Shown here: positions 31,143-40,705 of the stretch, piece after piece
Numbering within the stretch: position 1 is the first letter of the stretch
How the letters are laid out: every line of letters starts with the position of its first letter
Assembly: GCA_905220665.1 (NCBI GenBank)
Contig: CAJNAR010000168.1
Location: forward strand, 558,001 to 622,000
Length of the DNA: 64,000 nucleotides
Direction: 5' to 3'
Source: Albugo candida
Lineage: Eukaryota > Oomycota > Peronosporomycetes > Albuginales > Albuginaceae
Made by a program: the position numbers and the translations under genes
Notes under the pieces: generated by a model
What the model was told of the DNA's origin: nothing
The model's input: only the letters and a program-made list of their open reading frames with translations
The model's database searches: none

Positions 31143-33299
31143 ATGCAAATTCATCGTGTTTGGAGTCTTTTGCTGCTTCAATATGTCAGCTGTGATATCC
31201 AGCAAGCGTATACTAAGCGAAAAACAGCAACTATCACTACCAAACTCAAAAATGATAAGTCTAAGTTGAACTCTTGTCAAGGTTGTCTTCTATCTCAAGT
31301 CGGGGCACTTCGTGCCAAACTCACTCTGCAAAAGAATGGAGCTAAAAAATCGAATATTTTGATCGAAGAATTCACTCTCAATGCCACACATTCCGAACTT
31401 TTAATGGTGCGATCATATTGCGATACGGTCTGTTATTGTGGTCCGATGTCCATTACACCATCGTCTATTGTGGATCATGATCCCAACTTGGTAGAGAAAC
31501 AAGTACTAGCGGGCATCAATCAACACCCAAATTCTTTAACGGGACCGTCCAAATTAAAGAATCGCAAGCCGGAGATCGTATGCCTTATTCGACCAACCTC
31601 GAAAGCTAAATGCAGAAGTTGCCTTACACAATATAGTGAGTCGCCATATTTTGGAGAGTTTCATATATCGATTCCGGTGAAAGAAATGCGGAAGTTGATT
31701 TTACAGATTTTCTCTTCAAGGAAATCAGTCGAAGATATAATCAGCTTCTGCCTTGAGGCAGCAGCATGCCCCTCTCACGTCGCCCAGATATCGGGCAAAG
31801 TATGTGAACCTCTCATTGGTGACAGCCCGTTGCGAGAAATTCCGTTGAACGAGGGCGGTGATCTGTATATCTCACCTCCAAACGCCAAGAATTTGCTAAA
31901 AGCCCGAACGCACCTAAATTCTCTTGTGCCTTTCAAGCAGCAGTGCTTCAAAACAGACACTGATAAAATGCTTGATTTACGCGAGCGTATGTACTGCACG
32001 GCGAATGCAAAGAATGGAGTTGCTGTTGAACTTCAGTCCGACATTGAAGATGGAACTTCGTACCAATATTTTAGTATTCTCATTCCGGAAGGTGGTCCTT
32101 CAAATTCGAATAAACTTTGCTCTGATTTCGATGAAGTGGTATTTCCAGCTCCATGTAACAAGCGCAGTGCAGAATTTTTCTATATCTTGCCAGCCATAGA
32201 CCAGTTTCCTTACTGGGTGAGTCCATCACATGTTAGAGCACTACAATTTGGTCCGATCAGGCACCCTACCAGGTGTGTATGGGCAGAACACGTGAGTGCC
32301 AGGCAAACCTGTAGTACATGCATCAAGAAACTGAGAGCTGTCGAAAATGAAATTTCCGACAATACAAATTTCTCGCCGAGAACGTCCTTACACTTTCTGA
32401 GAGGCGGTATTGCAGACAAACGTCTAAGCAGTTGCGCCAAGCATAGAACGTGTCAAAATCTGTTGTTTGTTCCCGAATTCATTTGCGAGTACGAGTTCGA
32501 TCAAGAAAAAAATCTTCAAAAAGAGCAACAGGCGGCTGAAAGTTTAACAACGAGTTCGGTTGTCAGAAATGAAGCAAAACAAAAAACGACGGCAGTGAGT
32601 GGTCTTGTCACTTCTGGACGTATTCGAGGTTCTATTGGGTCTACAAAGGCGGCAAGGTTAATTGGAGACTACATCGACCACAATTCAGAAGTAATGCAAA
32701 CAAGCAGGATACACAGTGCTCCAACACGTAAATCCGCTACATCTGCTGCGAAGGGTACCCGAGTATCCGAAAATCCCTGCTTGGAAAGAAATGTTATGGT
32801 GGTCCAATACGAGTTTGATGATCAGAAGACATGTTTACAATCTCTTGCGCTGGAGCACGATGTATTGATGGTTTCAGTCACGGGACGATATGTCTGGATG
32901 ATATGCGAGCCAGAAGAGAATTTACATGGTGGTGGATGTAAGGATCTAACGATCCTGCTGAGATTGCAGCGCAATGTCGATATGTTGAGATCATTGACTG
33001 CTATCAGAGTTGCAATGTTAATTCCCAATCAGTCCAAAGTTAGGACTAATAAAGCCAAAAAGCCGAATCATATCATCGCGGAGAAGAGAAAAAGAAATGC
33101 CCGCAGAGCGAAATCGGCTGAGATTGTTGAAGAATTCAAAGGTATCATCGATCCATCAAGTGATGACGAGGGCGACGAGGACGACGAGGATTACGAGGAC
33201 AGCCCGTCAGATCAGAAAACTGAGTCCGCAGAAGCAGACACGTATCACTTTTTTGATAAAGTACCGAGAAAAAAAAGAACACCGATGGAAATTTACTAG
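31143..33299 (+). CDS. Secreted CCG-class candidate effector, array unit 1
   Basis: Intronless, 718 residues from the ATG at 31143. A signal peptide (MQIHRVWSLLLLQYVSC) is followed at residues 45-54 by C-x2-C-x5-G (CQGCLLSQVG), the motif that defines the Albugo 'CCG' class of candidate effectors. The body contains further Cys-rich segments at similar spacing: IVCLIRP...KCRSC near residue 145, RCVWAEH...TCSTC near 380, and PCLERNV...TCLQSL near 540. The C-terminus is disordered, with a basic cluster (EKRKRNARRAK), an acidic tract (SSDDEGDEDDEDYEDS) and a VPRKKRTP end. This copy is the most diverged of the four. Function is unknown; a secreted host-directed role is inferred from the motif and multigene context. 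Confidence 0.83.
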   Translation: MQIHRVWSLLLLQYVSCDIQQAYTKRKTATITTKLKNDKSKLNSCQGCLLSQVGALRAKLTLQKNGAKKSNILIEEFTLNATHSELLMVRSYCDTVCYCGPMSITPSSIVDHDPNLVEKQVLAGINQHPNSLTGPSKLKNRKPEIVCLIRPTSKAKCRSCLTQYSESPYFGEFHISIPVKEMRKLILQIFSSRKSVEDIISFCLEAAACPSHVAQISGKVCEPLIGDSPLREIPLNEGGDLYISPPNAKNLLKARTHLNSLVPFKQQCFKTDTDKMLDLRERMYCTANAKNGVAVELQSDIEDGTSYQYFSILIPEGGPSNSNKLCSDFDEVVFPAPCNKRSAEFFYILPAIDQFPYWVSPSHVRALQFGPIRHPTRCVWAEHVSARQTCSTCIKKLRAVENEISDNTNFSPRTSLHFLRGGIADKRLSSCAKHRTCQNLLFVPEFICEYEFDQEKNLQKEQQAAESLTTSSVVRNEAKQKTTAVSGLVTSGRIRGSIGSTKAARLIGDYIDHNSEVMQTSRIHSAPTRKSATSAAKGTRVSENPCLERNVMVVQYEFDDQKTCLQSLALEHDVLMVSVTGRYVWMICEPEENLHGGGCKDLTILLRLQRNVDMLRSLTAIRVAMLIPNQSKVRTNKAKKPNHIIAEKRKRNARRAKSAEIVEEFKGIIDPSSDDEGDEDDEDYEDSPSDQKTESAEADTYHFFDKVPRKKRTPMEIY

Positions 33300-33984
33300 A
33301 ATGACTAGATTTGTAAGTCGGCTTTGGATGCTTCCTTATTCGATATATTGAGTGATTGCATGGACTCAAGTAATTGCCCAATATACAACTCACCAATTGT
33401 AGGAATATCTATGCGTCGAGCGACCGTTTGATCACAATCATAATCACATCCTGATACTTGACTAGTAGCCTTATTGACTCTTGAATTTGACGTAATCGTC
33501 ATTTAGATTTTCCATCCTCTTGCTTGAAAGGTATTTGATACGCGATGAATGATGATCAACAGTATTTACGAATGATGGCATTTACCAAATTGACGAGCTG
33601 CATTTTTGCGTAATCTCGAAGTCAAGAAGAATTTTGTGAGTAGCTTCTATCAAGCTATTCGAAGATCAAGGCAATTTCCCATGCGCGTGTAGCTACAGAG
33701 CGATAATGCGGGTTGAACAAGGATAATCGCTATATTATATCCATGCATTGCACAGCACAAATACAGAGATCCTACCTATCGGGAAAGTGGAGATACTATT
33801 TTTGAGAGTTCAGCCGCTAGTAATTCTACACCAATCAAAACCAACACCACTTGTAGACCGATTATTATATAAAAATTGAAAGTCGATGATGACAGAATGT
33901 AAGCTTGAGTTTGATCATTTTCAGACGCTGTAGAGTTCAATTTCTTACAAGACGATTTGCACGTCAGTCTGAGACACAATTAGA
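33300..33984. repeat. Downstream block of unit 1 (diverged copy)
   Basis: Aligns by eye with the blocks after the other CCG genes, for example ATGCGTCGAGCGACCG against ATGCGTTGAGCAGCGG, but with many differences. On the minus strand it still has an open frame (33502-33305) corresponding to the decayed frame in the other copies. Confidence 0.5.
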
Positions 33985-35165
33985 AACCACTGCCAATGAT
34001 GTACTTTCATTCCATATCGCTATATGCGCTGATGAAATATCAAAGTAATTCCAATTGATCCTACTGAGGCAATACAATATGTAGAAATTATACCGATTGT
34101 TCTCAATCAATATCTATCTGATTTGTATTCTACAAACTGCGAGTTCCAGCGCCGGGAAATCTCGATGTGAGTGCGCGCCAAATTCGATAACGTGGGCGAT
34201 CGAAGGGAAAAAATTCGAATACCCAGTTGGCGCTTCAAATAAATATGTCGAAATATGCGCTCTCAGAGCTCCATGCATACAGACGGGATTAGTTTTACAT
34301 GTAAGTGTGTCAGCTGAGCCAGATACGTTTTATCTAGATCTTCAAATTGAGACAATTTTATTGTGTCTCACGTCAAGCTCTCTAAAAGCCCATTGATCGA
34401 AAAATATTGTGTGCAATATTGAGGTGATAAAGTCGCTCAAAAAGTTCCATTTACTTCAGTGGAAGCATCGCCCGTCACGAGATTCTCGCTTAGAAAGACA
34501 GGAAGTGATGTGAAGTTGCGTCCAAGAAGATTCCGATACTTCATGCAGAGTAAAAAACCTTTTTTTGTAGACAGATAGACGAGTTCAATTTGCTTGTGGT
34601 TCGATCAATGGCTACATTTGCACCAGATGCGTTATTAAAATTGCTGGCTTCCGTCGAATACGGTGAATCCTGTAACAAAATGATGTATCCTGGAGAGATA
34701 ATGGCGGTCTCCGTACGCGAACGAACCCCCTTCTATATATCTTGTTGCCGCTGTAAAGGATATCTATCGTATACACAACAGGATATTTGCAAACCATCCA
34801 AAACATCATTTGATGTACAAACCATAGTGTTGTCAGTGAAGGACTTGGCTATCAATTGGTAACCTGTCTGCGCGATGAACTTCTCCTTGGGTGCATCCAT
34901 CATAATAGGCTCTCTCTCTTGCTTGATATCTTGATCGTACAGCTCGGATTTCGTAATGTGTGAGGCTATGACGTCCCTAGGACAAGTGCTAGATAACATA
35001 TCTTTCGGCTGTGTCGCCAAGAAACCATTTTCGGAAATATTGATGAGCCTTTGTTATACAATTGAGCCTGCTGGGACAATCTGTAATAATGTTTGTACAC
35101 GCCACACACTCCGCAGAATACTTGAGAATACATTCAGGATGACGATGGACCTTCACGATGTCTTA
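33985..35165 (-). pseudogene. LRRC9-like remnant, unit 1
   Basis: Collinear with parts of the intact LRR gene at 54.0-58.7 kb on the same strand. 34312-34396 matches 56128-56213. 34733-35020 still reads as a frame matching its middle region (KDMLSSTCPRDVIASHITKSELYDQ against KDMLFSTCPGDVIASHITKFELYDQ). 35041-35165 matches about 57050-57170. Most LRR-coding sequence is deleted and there are frame breaks, so no full product is possible. Confidence 0.8.
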
Positions 35166-35999
35166 TCGCGTGCTGTGTGTTGGTGTGAGTTTTTGAAGTA
35201 CGAGAAATGCGGTTTTGATTGCGCAGCGAAGTATCGATCAGTCTCAGTACCGGCAAGCGGTTTAGTCAAATCGAAAGTATTGCACGCTCCTTCTGTCGAC
35301 ATTTCCAAAAAAGCTTATTTAACACGCGAGCTAAATTCGATCTGAGGAGAAGAAGTTAGAGCGAGCAGGGTTACGCAGTGACGTTGACGCTATACTTTGA
35401 ATGTATATTCAAGTAATTGGTCGGTACAATTTGTCGTAAACCATGCTACTTCACTCAGAGTGTGGCAAAATGAATACGTAGCTTCACCAGCATGTTTTAG
35501 AAATGTCTCAATGAAGTAAGCGCGACAAGTTGATGTTGAGTCGAATGAATATGCGTTTATGCTAAGAGAAGTATAGCTAAATTCATTAATCAACAAGTCC
35601 TTCTTACCGATATTGCTGAAAGCATTTCTAAATAAGGATGAGAAGCAAGTAGGTCTCATTCTACACACCCCAGGCTTCACATAAAAATCCAACTTGTGTC
35701 AGCTTCGATGGGTAGTCGTGTGGTGTGGTCACTTGTAAGTAATTATGCGATGGATCCGTCTAAAAGGATCAAGCAACATGCAAATATAAACGATCGACCT
35801 TAAGTGTAAACGTTGACTACATCTTAGATATTGCTCTCAGTAGGAATCGTACGGATGAATCGCGCATCGTGATTTTTTACCGAATCAGTGGAGAACCGGA
35901 CCTATCAGCATGCTGATAAGAGCTAGTATACCATATTAAAGGACCCCCCATCAGACCTTATGACCGATGCATGATCGCAACATTGCTCGCCACCAATTC
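35166..35999. repeat. Upstream block of unit 2
   Basis: Similar to the block before unit 4 (49860-50640), for example a shared CAATTCGATCTGAGGAGA-like stretch and ATGCGATGG followed by AAAGGAT. Part of it resembles the start of unit 1 near 30890-30935. No gene is supported. Confidence 0.65.
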
Positions 36000-36079
36000 C
36001 ATGGTGTTGGTGTACCACCCCTCCCGAAGCTTATATCCGAACGTGAAGTTTCGTTGCGCTCACAAATCGATTTCACGGC
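36000..36079 (+). promoter_or_regulatory. Conserved 5' flank of CCG gene 2
   Basis: Same arrangement as in the other units: GGTGTACCACCCCTCCC block, then TGCGCTCA and TCGATTTCACG just before the ATG. Confidence 0.5.
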
Positions 36080-38374
36080 ATGTGGATTCATTGGGTTCGA
36101 ACTGTTTTACTGCTCCAATATATCGAATGTCATAAACCGCAACCATATTCGCAGATGGAAACAGCAACTATCACTGCCGCTGTCAAAGACGAGAAGAACA
36201 ACTTGCTCTCTTGTCAAAGATGTCTTATATCTCAAGTCGGTGCACTTCGCGCGAAACTAAGTCGGCCAAAAAATGGTGCGGGAAGCTCAAATGGTGTGAG
36301 CGAACAATTTATAATCACTGTCGCGTCTTCCGATTTCTGGAAGCTGTATCCACTTTGCGAAACGAGGAGGTTATGTCATAAGATAACCATTACATCATCC
36401 TCTATTGTGAGGCACGATACCAACGAGGAGGAGGACCACGTGCTAGCGGGCATCAACCAACCATCAACTTTATTTGTGAAAGTGTCCGAATCAGAGAAAC
36501 GCAAACCGGAAATCGTATGCCTTGTTCGTTCATCCTCAAGTAGCAAATGTAGAAGTTGCCTTACACAATTTAGTGAGTCGCCATATTTTGGAGAGTTTAT
36601 AATGTATTCTGCAGTGTCGCCATCAAAGTTAGTACAGATATTCTCCGCATGGAAAACAGTTGAAGATATAGTCAACTTTTGCTCCAAACAAACGGCATGT
36701 CCTCGACAAGCAGCCCAGCTATCCGGCAAAGTATGTAAACCTTTGATCGTTGGAAGTCCGCTACAAGATATTCCATTGAAAGAAGACGACAATATGTTTA
36801 TCCAAGAGTACCTTACGGCTAGCCACACCAAACGAACAGTTTACGCGTACCCAAAGTCCACCTCTTTGATGCAGCACTGCTACAAATCGTCAGATGTTCT
36901 CAGCAAGACCTTACACCGTCGTATCAAAAGCGTGATTGGTGTAAACAATGGATTTGCTGTCCTACTTCAGAGGAAAACTGGACAAACATTTTCCCAATAT
37001 ATCAATTTTTTCTCTCCGAGCAGAACCTTTCGCATGCCTGAATCTGATAAAGCATATTTCACGCACGAGGATTCAGGTGTTTGCAACGAGCTCAATGCAG
37101 AATATTTCAATATTTTGCCTGTGCCAGATCAGTATCCTTACTGGGTGAGTCAAACTCATTACAGAGCGTCACAATATGGTTCAATCAGGCACCCTACCAG
37201 GTGTGTATGGGCATACCACACCGGTCACAAAACCGCCTGTCATTCATGCGTCAAGTCTTTGAGAATTGCCACAAAAGGAATTGCAGCCTATTCCATTTCG
37301 ACGCTCTCCCCGACTTCGTCATTACACTTTCTCAAAGACGGCATTAAAGCGAGTCCACTCGCTATGTGCGACAGGAATGTAGCGTGTAATGATCTGTTGT
37401 TTGTCCCCGATTTCATTTGCGAGTACGAGTTCAATAAAGAAGAATTCCTGCAAAGAGAGCAACAGGCGGCTGAAGAATTTCCAACGAGGTCGATTGACAG
37501 AAATCAAGTAAAAGAAATAGCGACTTCAGAGAATGGTCCTGTCAATTCTGAACGTATTCGTGTTTCGTTGGATTCTGCTATGTCTACAAACACGGCAAAG
37601 TTAGTTGGAAACGATATCGACCACAATTCAGAAGTCAATCAAATAAGCATAGCGCGCAGTGCTCCAGCAAGAAAATCCGCTACATCTGCTTCAAGAAAGC
37701 GTACCCGAGTATCCGAATCCGAAAATCCCTGCTTGGAAAGAAATGTTATGGTGGTCGAGTACGAGTTTGATGATCAGAAGACATGTTTACAATCTCTTGC
37801 GCTGGAGCACGATGTCCTGATGATCTCACCTATGGGAAAATATGTCTGGATGATATGCGAGCCAGAAGAACCTCTGCATGGTAATGGATGCAAGGATCTG
37901 ACGATCCTGCTGAGATTACAGCGCGATGTTGATATGTTGAGATCACTGTCTGCTTACAGCGTTGAAGACCACTCTCTTCAAAAAAAAACATATCGCGATG
38001 AACCTCAACTTATCAATAGCCGACAGCGATCCAACACAACCCCGAAGCAGACGAAAAGAGCGAAACGAGCTAGGTCTGAAGAAAGTATCGACGTTACAAG
38101 TGACGACGAGGACGACGAGGACGACGCTGACGACGAGGACGACGAGGACGACGCTGACGACGCTGACGACGAGGACGACGAGAACTACACCGGTCGTCGA
38201 GGTCGAGAAGAGGCAATATCAACATTTCGAAAGGGAGACAGGAAAGCGAGCAGGAGCGGCGAAGACAGTCCATCAACAGAGAATAGTGACTCGGTGGGAA
38301 AAGATCCGCTCCACTTTCTACATAATGTACCGAAAGGAAAGAGAACGTCGATGGAATACGAATGGAAGGAATAG
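36080..38374 (+). CDS. Secreted CCG-class candidate effector, array unit 2
   Basis: Intronless, 764 residues from the ATG at 36080. N-terminal hydrophobic signal (MWIHWVRTVLLLQYIEC), then CQRCLISQVG at residues 45-54, an exact C-x2-C-x5-G. The later Cys-rich modules are retained: IVCLVRS...KCRSC, RCVWAYH...ACHSC and PCLERNV...TCLQSL. The C-terminal region has a basic patch (PKQTKRAKRARSEE), the longest acidic repeat of the family (tandem DDEDDADDEDDE units from GACGACGAG/GCT repeats, about 38100-38180), then a Ser/Lys-rich tail ending KRTSMEYEWKE. From about 38187 to the stop the DNA is identical to unit 3. Function unknown; see unit 1. Confidence 0.83.
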   Translation: MWIHWVRTVLLLQYIECHKPQPYSQMETATITAAVKDEKNNLLSCQRCLISQVGALRAKLSRPKNGAGSSNGVSEQFIITVASSDFWKLYPLCETRRLCHKITITSSSIVRHDTNEEEDHVLAGINQPSTLFVKVSESEKRKPEIVCLVRSSSSSKCRSCLTQFSESPYFGEFIMYSAVSPSKLVQIFSAWKTVEDIVNFCSKQTACPRQAAQLSGKVCKPLIVGSPLQDIPLKEDDNMFIQEYLTASHTKRTVYAYPKSTSLMQHCYKSSDVLSKTLHRRIKSVIGVNNGFAVLLQRKTGQTFSQYINFFSPSRTFRMPESDKAYFTHEDSGVCNELNAEYFNILPVPDQYPYWVSQTHYRASQYGSIRHPTRCVWAYHTGHKTACHSCVKSLRIATKGIAAYSISTLSPTSSLHFLKDGIKASPLAMCDRNVACNDLLFVPDFICEYEFNKEEFLQREQQAAEEFPTRSIDRNQVKEIATSENGPVNSERIRVSLDSAMSTNTAKLVGNDIDHNSEVNQISIARSAPARKSATSASRKRTRVSESENPCLERNVMVVEYEFDDQKTCLQSLALEHDVLMISPMGKYVWMICEPEEPLHGNGCKDLTILLRLQRDVDMLRSLSAYSVEDHSLQKKTYRDEPQLINSRQRSNTTPKQTKRAKRARSEESIDVTSDDEDDEDDADDEDDEDDADDADDEDDENYTGRRGREEAISTFRKGDRKASRSGEDSPSTENSDSVGKDPLHFLHNVPKGKRTSMEYEWKE

Positions 38375-38989
38375 TTCCAAAACTCGGGTCCATTCGCTTC
38401 CTCAATTATAAAGTTGAAAGATGGCATTGACAGGAATCGTCGTTAATATCAAGGATATTAAGAGCTTTCGCATCTACTTTACCAAATATGACTGACCTAT
38501 TATGAGGATACCTATGCGTTGAGCAGCGGCTGAGTGCTTGTCAAAGCACACCATCGTGTAGGCGCCCTTATCGCCTTCCTAATATGATGTGATCGTCACT
38601 TTGATCTTCGATCCTTGCTCGAAAAATATTTGCGTGACAAATCAAAATCAACGGTGTCTCACAAGTGATGGTGGCTACCAGATTGGCGAAGAAAAGTGCA
38701 TTTTCTGCATAAGTCCGAGGTATGTAGAGAGAATATTGTAAGTAGCTTGTACGGGAATTTGTAAGGACCAAGACCATTATCTATGCGCTTATAACTTGGT
38801 GACAACTTGCAAAGAACGTTGATCTGCATTATAAGGCACTATCATCATGACGTAATGTAAGCTTGAGGAACAGACTCTGTAGAATTCTTACTCTTACAAG
38901 ACGGTTTGGACCTCAGTCCTAATACACACTTATAAACCACTTTCCGATGATGTACTTTTCTCCATATCGCTCTATGCGCCTCCAGAAAC
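38375..38989. repeat. Downstream block of unit 2
   Basis: Near-identical (only a handful of differences over about 310 bp) to the block after unit 4 (53131-53440), and closely similar to that after unit 3. Its minus strand contains a decayed reading frame. Confidence 0.85.
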
Positions 38990-40545
38990 TCCCGTTCCTT
39001 TGCTGTGCGTCAACTTCGACCACGTGGGCGATCGAAGGATGAGAAAACCATTACTTAATGGCGCTTCGAGTGTAATTGTCGAAAAAGGCGCTCTTGTAGC
39101 TCCATTTCCACAAAGCGAATTAGAGTGCAGGCAGAAGTTTGTCTGCTGAGCCAGATTTATTATTTAAAACACAATTTGAATGTGTCTCAAGTAGACCCCT
39201 CTAGCGTTTAAAAACCCCTTGAATCCAAAGCTTTTCGATCTGATCGCGTACAAGATATCAGAGCTTCCAAACAACTCAAGTTTGTGCTGATATACCGGCA
39301 AGAAGTGATGTCAACTTGTATTCAATAAAACTGAGTTACTTGATGCAACTTGTATAAACCTTCTTTGCGGGACTTTTTGGGCAAACTCTCGTCCTTTTGA
39401 ATCGGGTAATGGCTCCGTTTGCATCAGTTCTTAACGAAAGCGAACAGACCTGTAGGCTCGTCATCGTGAAGAGTTGAAGACGAAGTCATCAAGATTGCGT
39501 CAAAGTAGCTCAAGGCTTCCACTGTATCAACATTGATCTCTTCCGTCAAATACGGAGAATACTTGAACAGAATGATGAATCCCAGGAAGATAATGGCGGT
39601 AATCATAACGCAAAATGATTCTTCTTCTATATCTCCTGTTGCCGTTCAAAAGGTCAACTGTATCGAATTCGCACCAGGATTCTCGATAAAATTGACACCA
39701 TTCACAATATCATTTATTTAGAACCCGTAGTGTTGCCAGGGAAGGACTGACTATTAATAGGTAACTAGTCGATGCGATCAACTTCCTCATGGGTGCATCC
39801 GTCATTTAGGCTAGCCTTCTTGCGTGGTAGCTTGATCGTACAGTTCGAATGTCGTGATGTTGAGGCTATGACGTCCCCAGGACAAGTGCTGAATAGTATG
39901 TCTTTCGGCTGTGTCGTCTAAAAAACATTTTCAGCAAGATACCCTTTCCGAGATATTCGGCTTGATTATGATCGGGAAATTACACAATAGAGTCTTTTGG
40001 TTTCTGAAATTGTAAATCGAGATACTTGTGATTTGAGCCATGCGAACACGATCGACTTGTATCAGATCGAGCACTTCTTGATACCTATTCATCTCCTTTT
40101 CCATCTTCCAACTTGACATTTTAACCAGTGTCAAATCCTAGCAATAAGCGATCAATTTGCGTTCTGAAAGCCCTCTCAATATGGTCCCGGTTATTCTCGG
40201 TTGAATACTCTGAGAGGATTTTGGGCATCTCAGTCAAGCTGCGTTCTGTGATTCAGGTTGGTTCCAATTGTGCAACTGCTCGATGCCTCGATCCAACTGT
40301 TGTTCAGACAAGCAATGATGGGAGCTCTTGGAGGGCTGCAAAGTGCTCGACAGGCTTCACAGAGCGCCAAAATCCAAGAACAAATCCATTTGGTGATTTC
40401 GTGACAGATTTCACAAATGCAACGGAACTGACTCCATCATACTCGATCTTTAATATTGCTTCGTGCCTAAATTGTATGGTCGATTCATCTATCGTCGTAG
40501 TCAGTCGATCCAATAAAGGACCGAACCCATCGCCATGCAGATCAT
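38990..40545 (-). pseudogene. LRRC9-like remnant, unit 2
   Basis: Pieces of the intact LRR gene remain in order on the same strand with large deletions. 39120-39200 matches about 56130-56210, 39780-39950 matches the middle region, 40060-40200 matches 57450-57600, and 40304-40513 still encodes the N-terminal segment (GFWRSVKPVEHFAALQELP against GCWRCMKPVEHFTALQKLS). About 1.5 kb is left of 4.7 kb. Confidence 0.82.
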
Positions 40546-40639
40546 AATTGTTTTATTAAAGTGAGCATACTGTCCCTTCCAAACATTATAAAACAATCAA
40601 TGGTCACAGAATCGTCAATCATCATTCCATGGTTTCGAT

Positions 40640-40705
40640 GTTCCATTTTTCCATATTCTATATTGAATGTAAAATTTCAATGCGCTCACTAATCGATTTC
40701 ACGCC
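40640..40705 (+). promoter_or_regulatory. Conserved 5' flank of CCG gene 3
   Basis: The proximal TGCGCTCACTAA and TCGATTTCACG elements before the ATG are kept. The more distal CCCCTTCC block is altered here. Confidence 0.45.

Noticed and set aside
37962..38411. Alternate-frame peptide TRTTRTTLTT over the acidic repeat, and antisense frames rich in Arg/Pro
   Set aside because: Simple by-products of the GACGACGAG repeat; the real frame is the acidic one.
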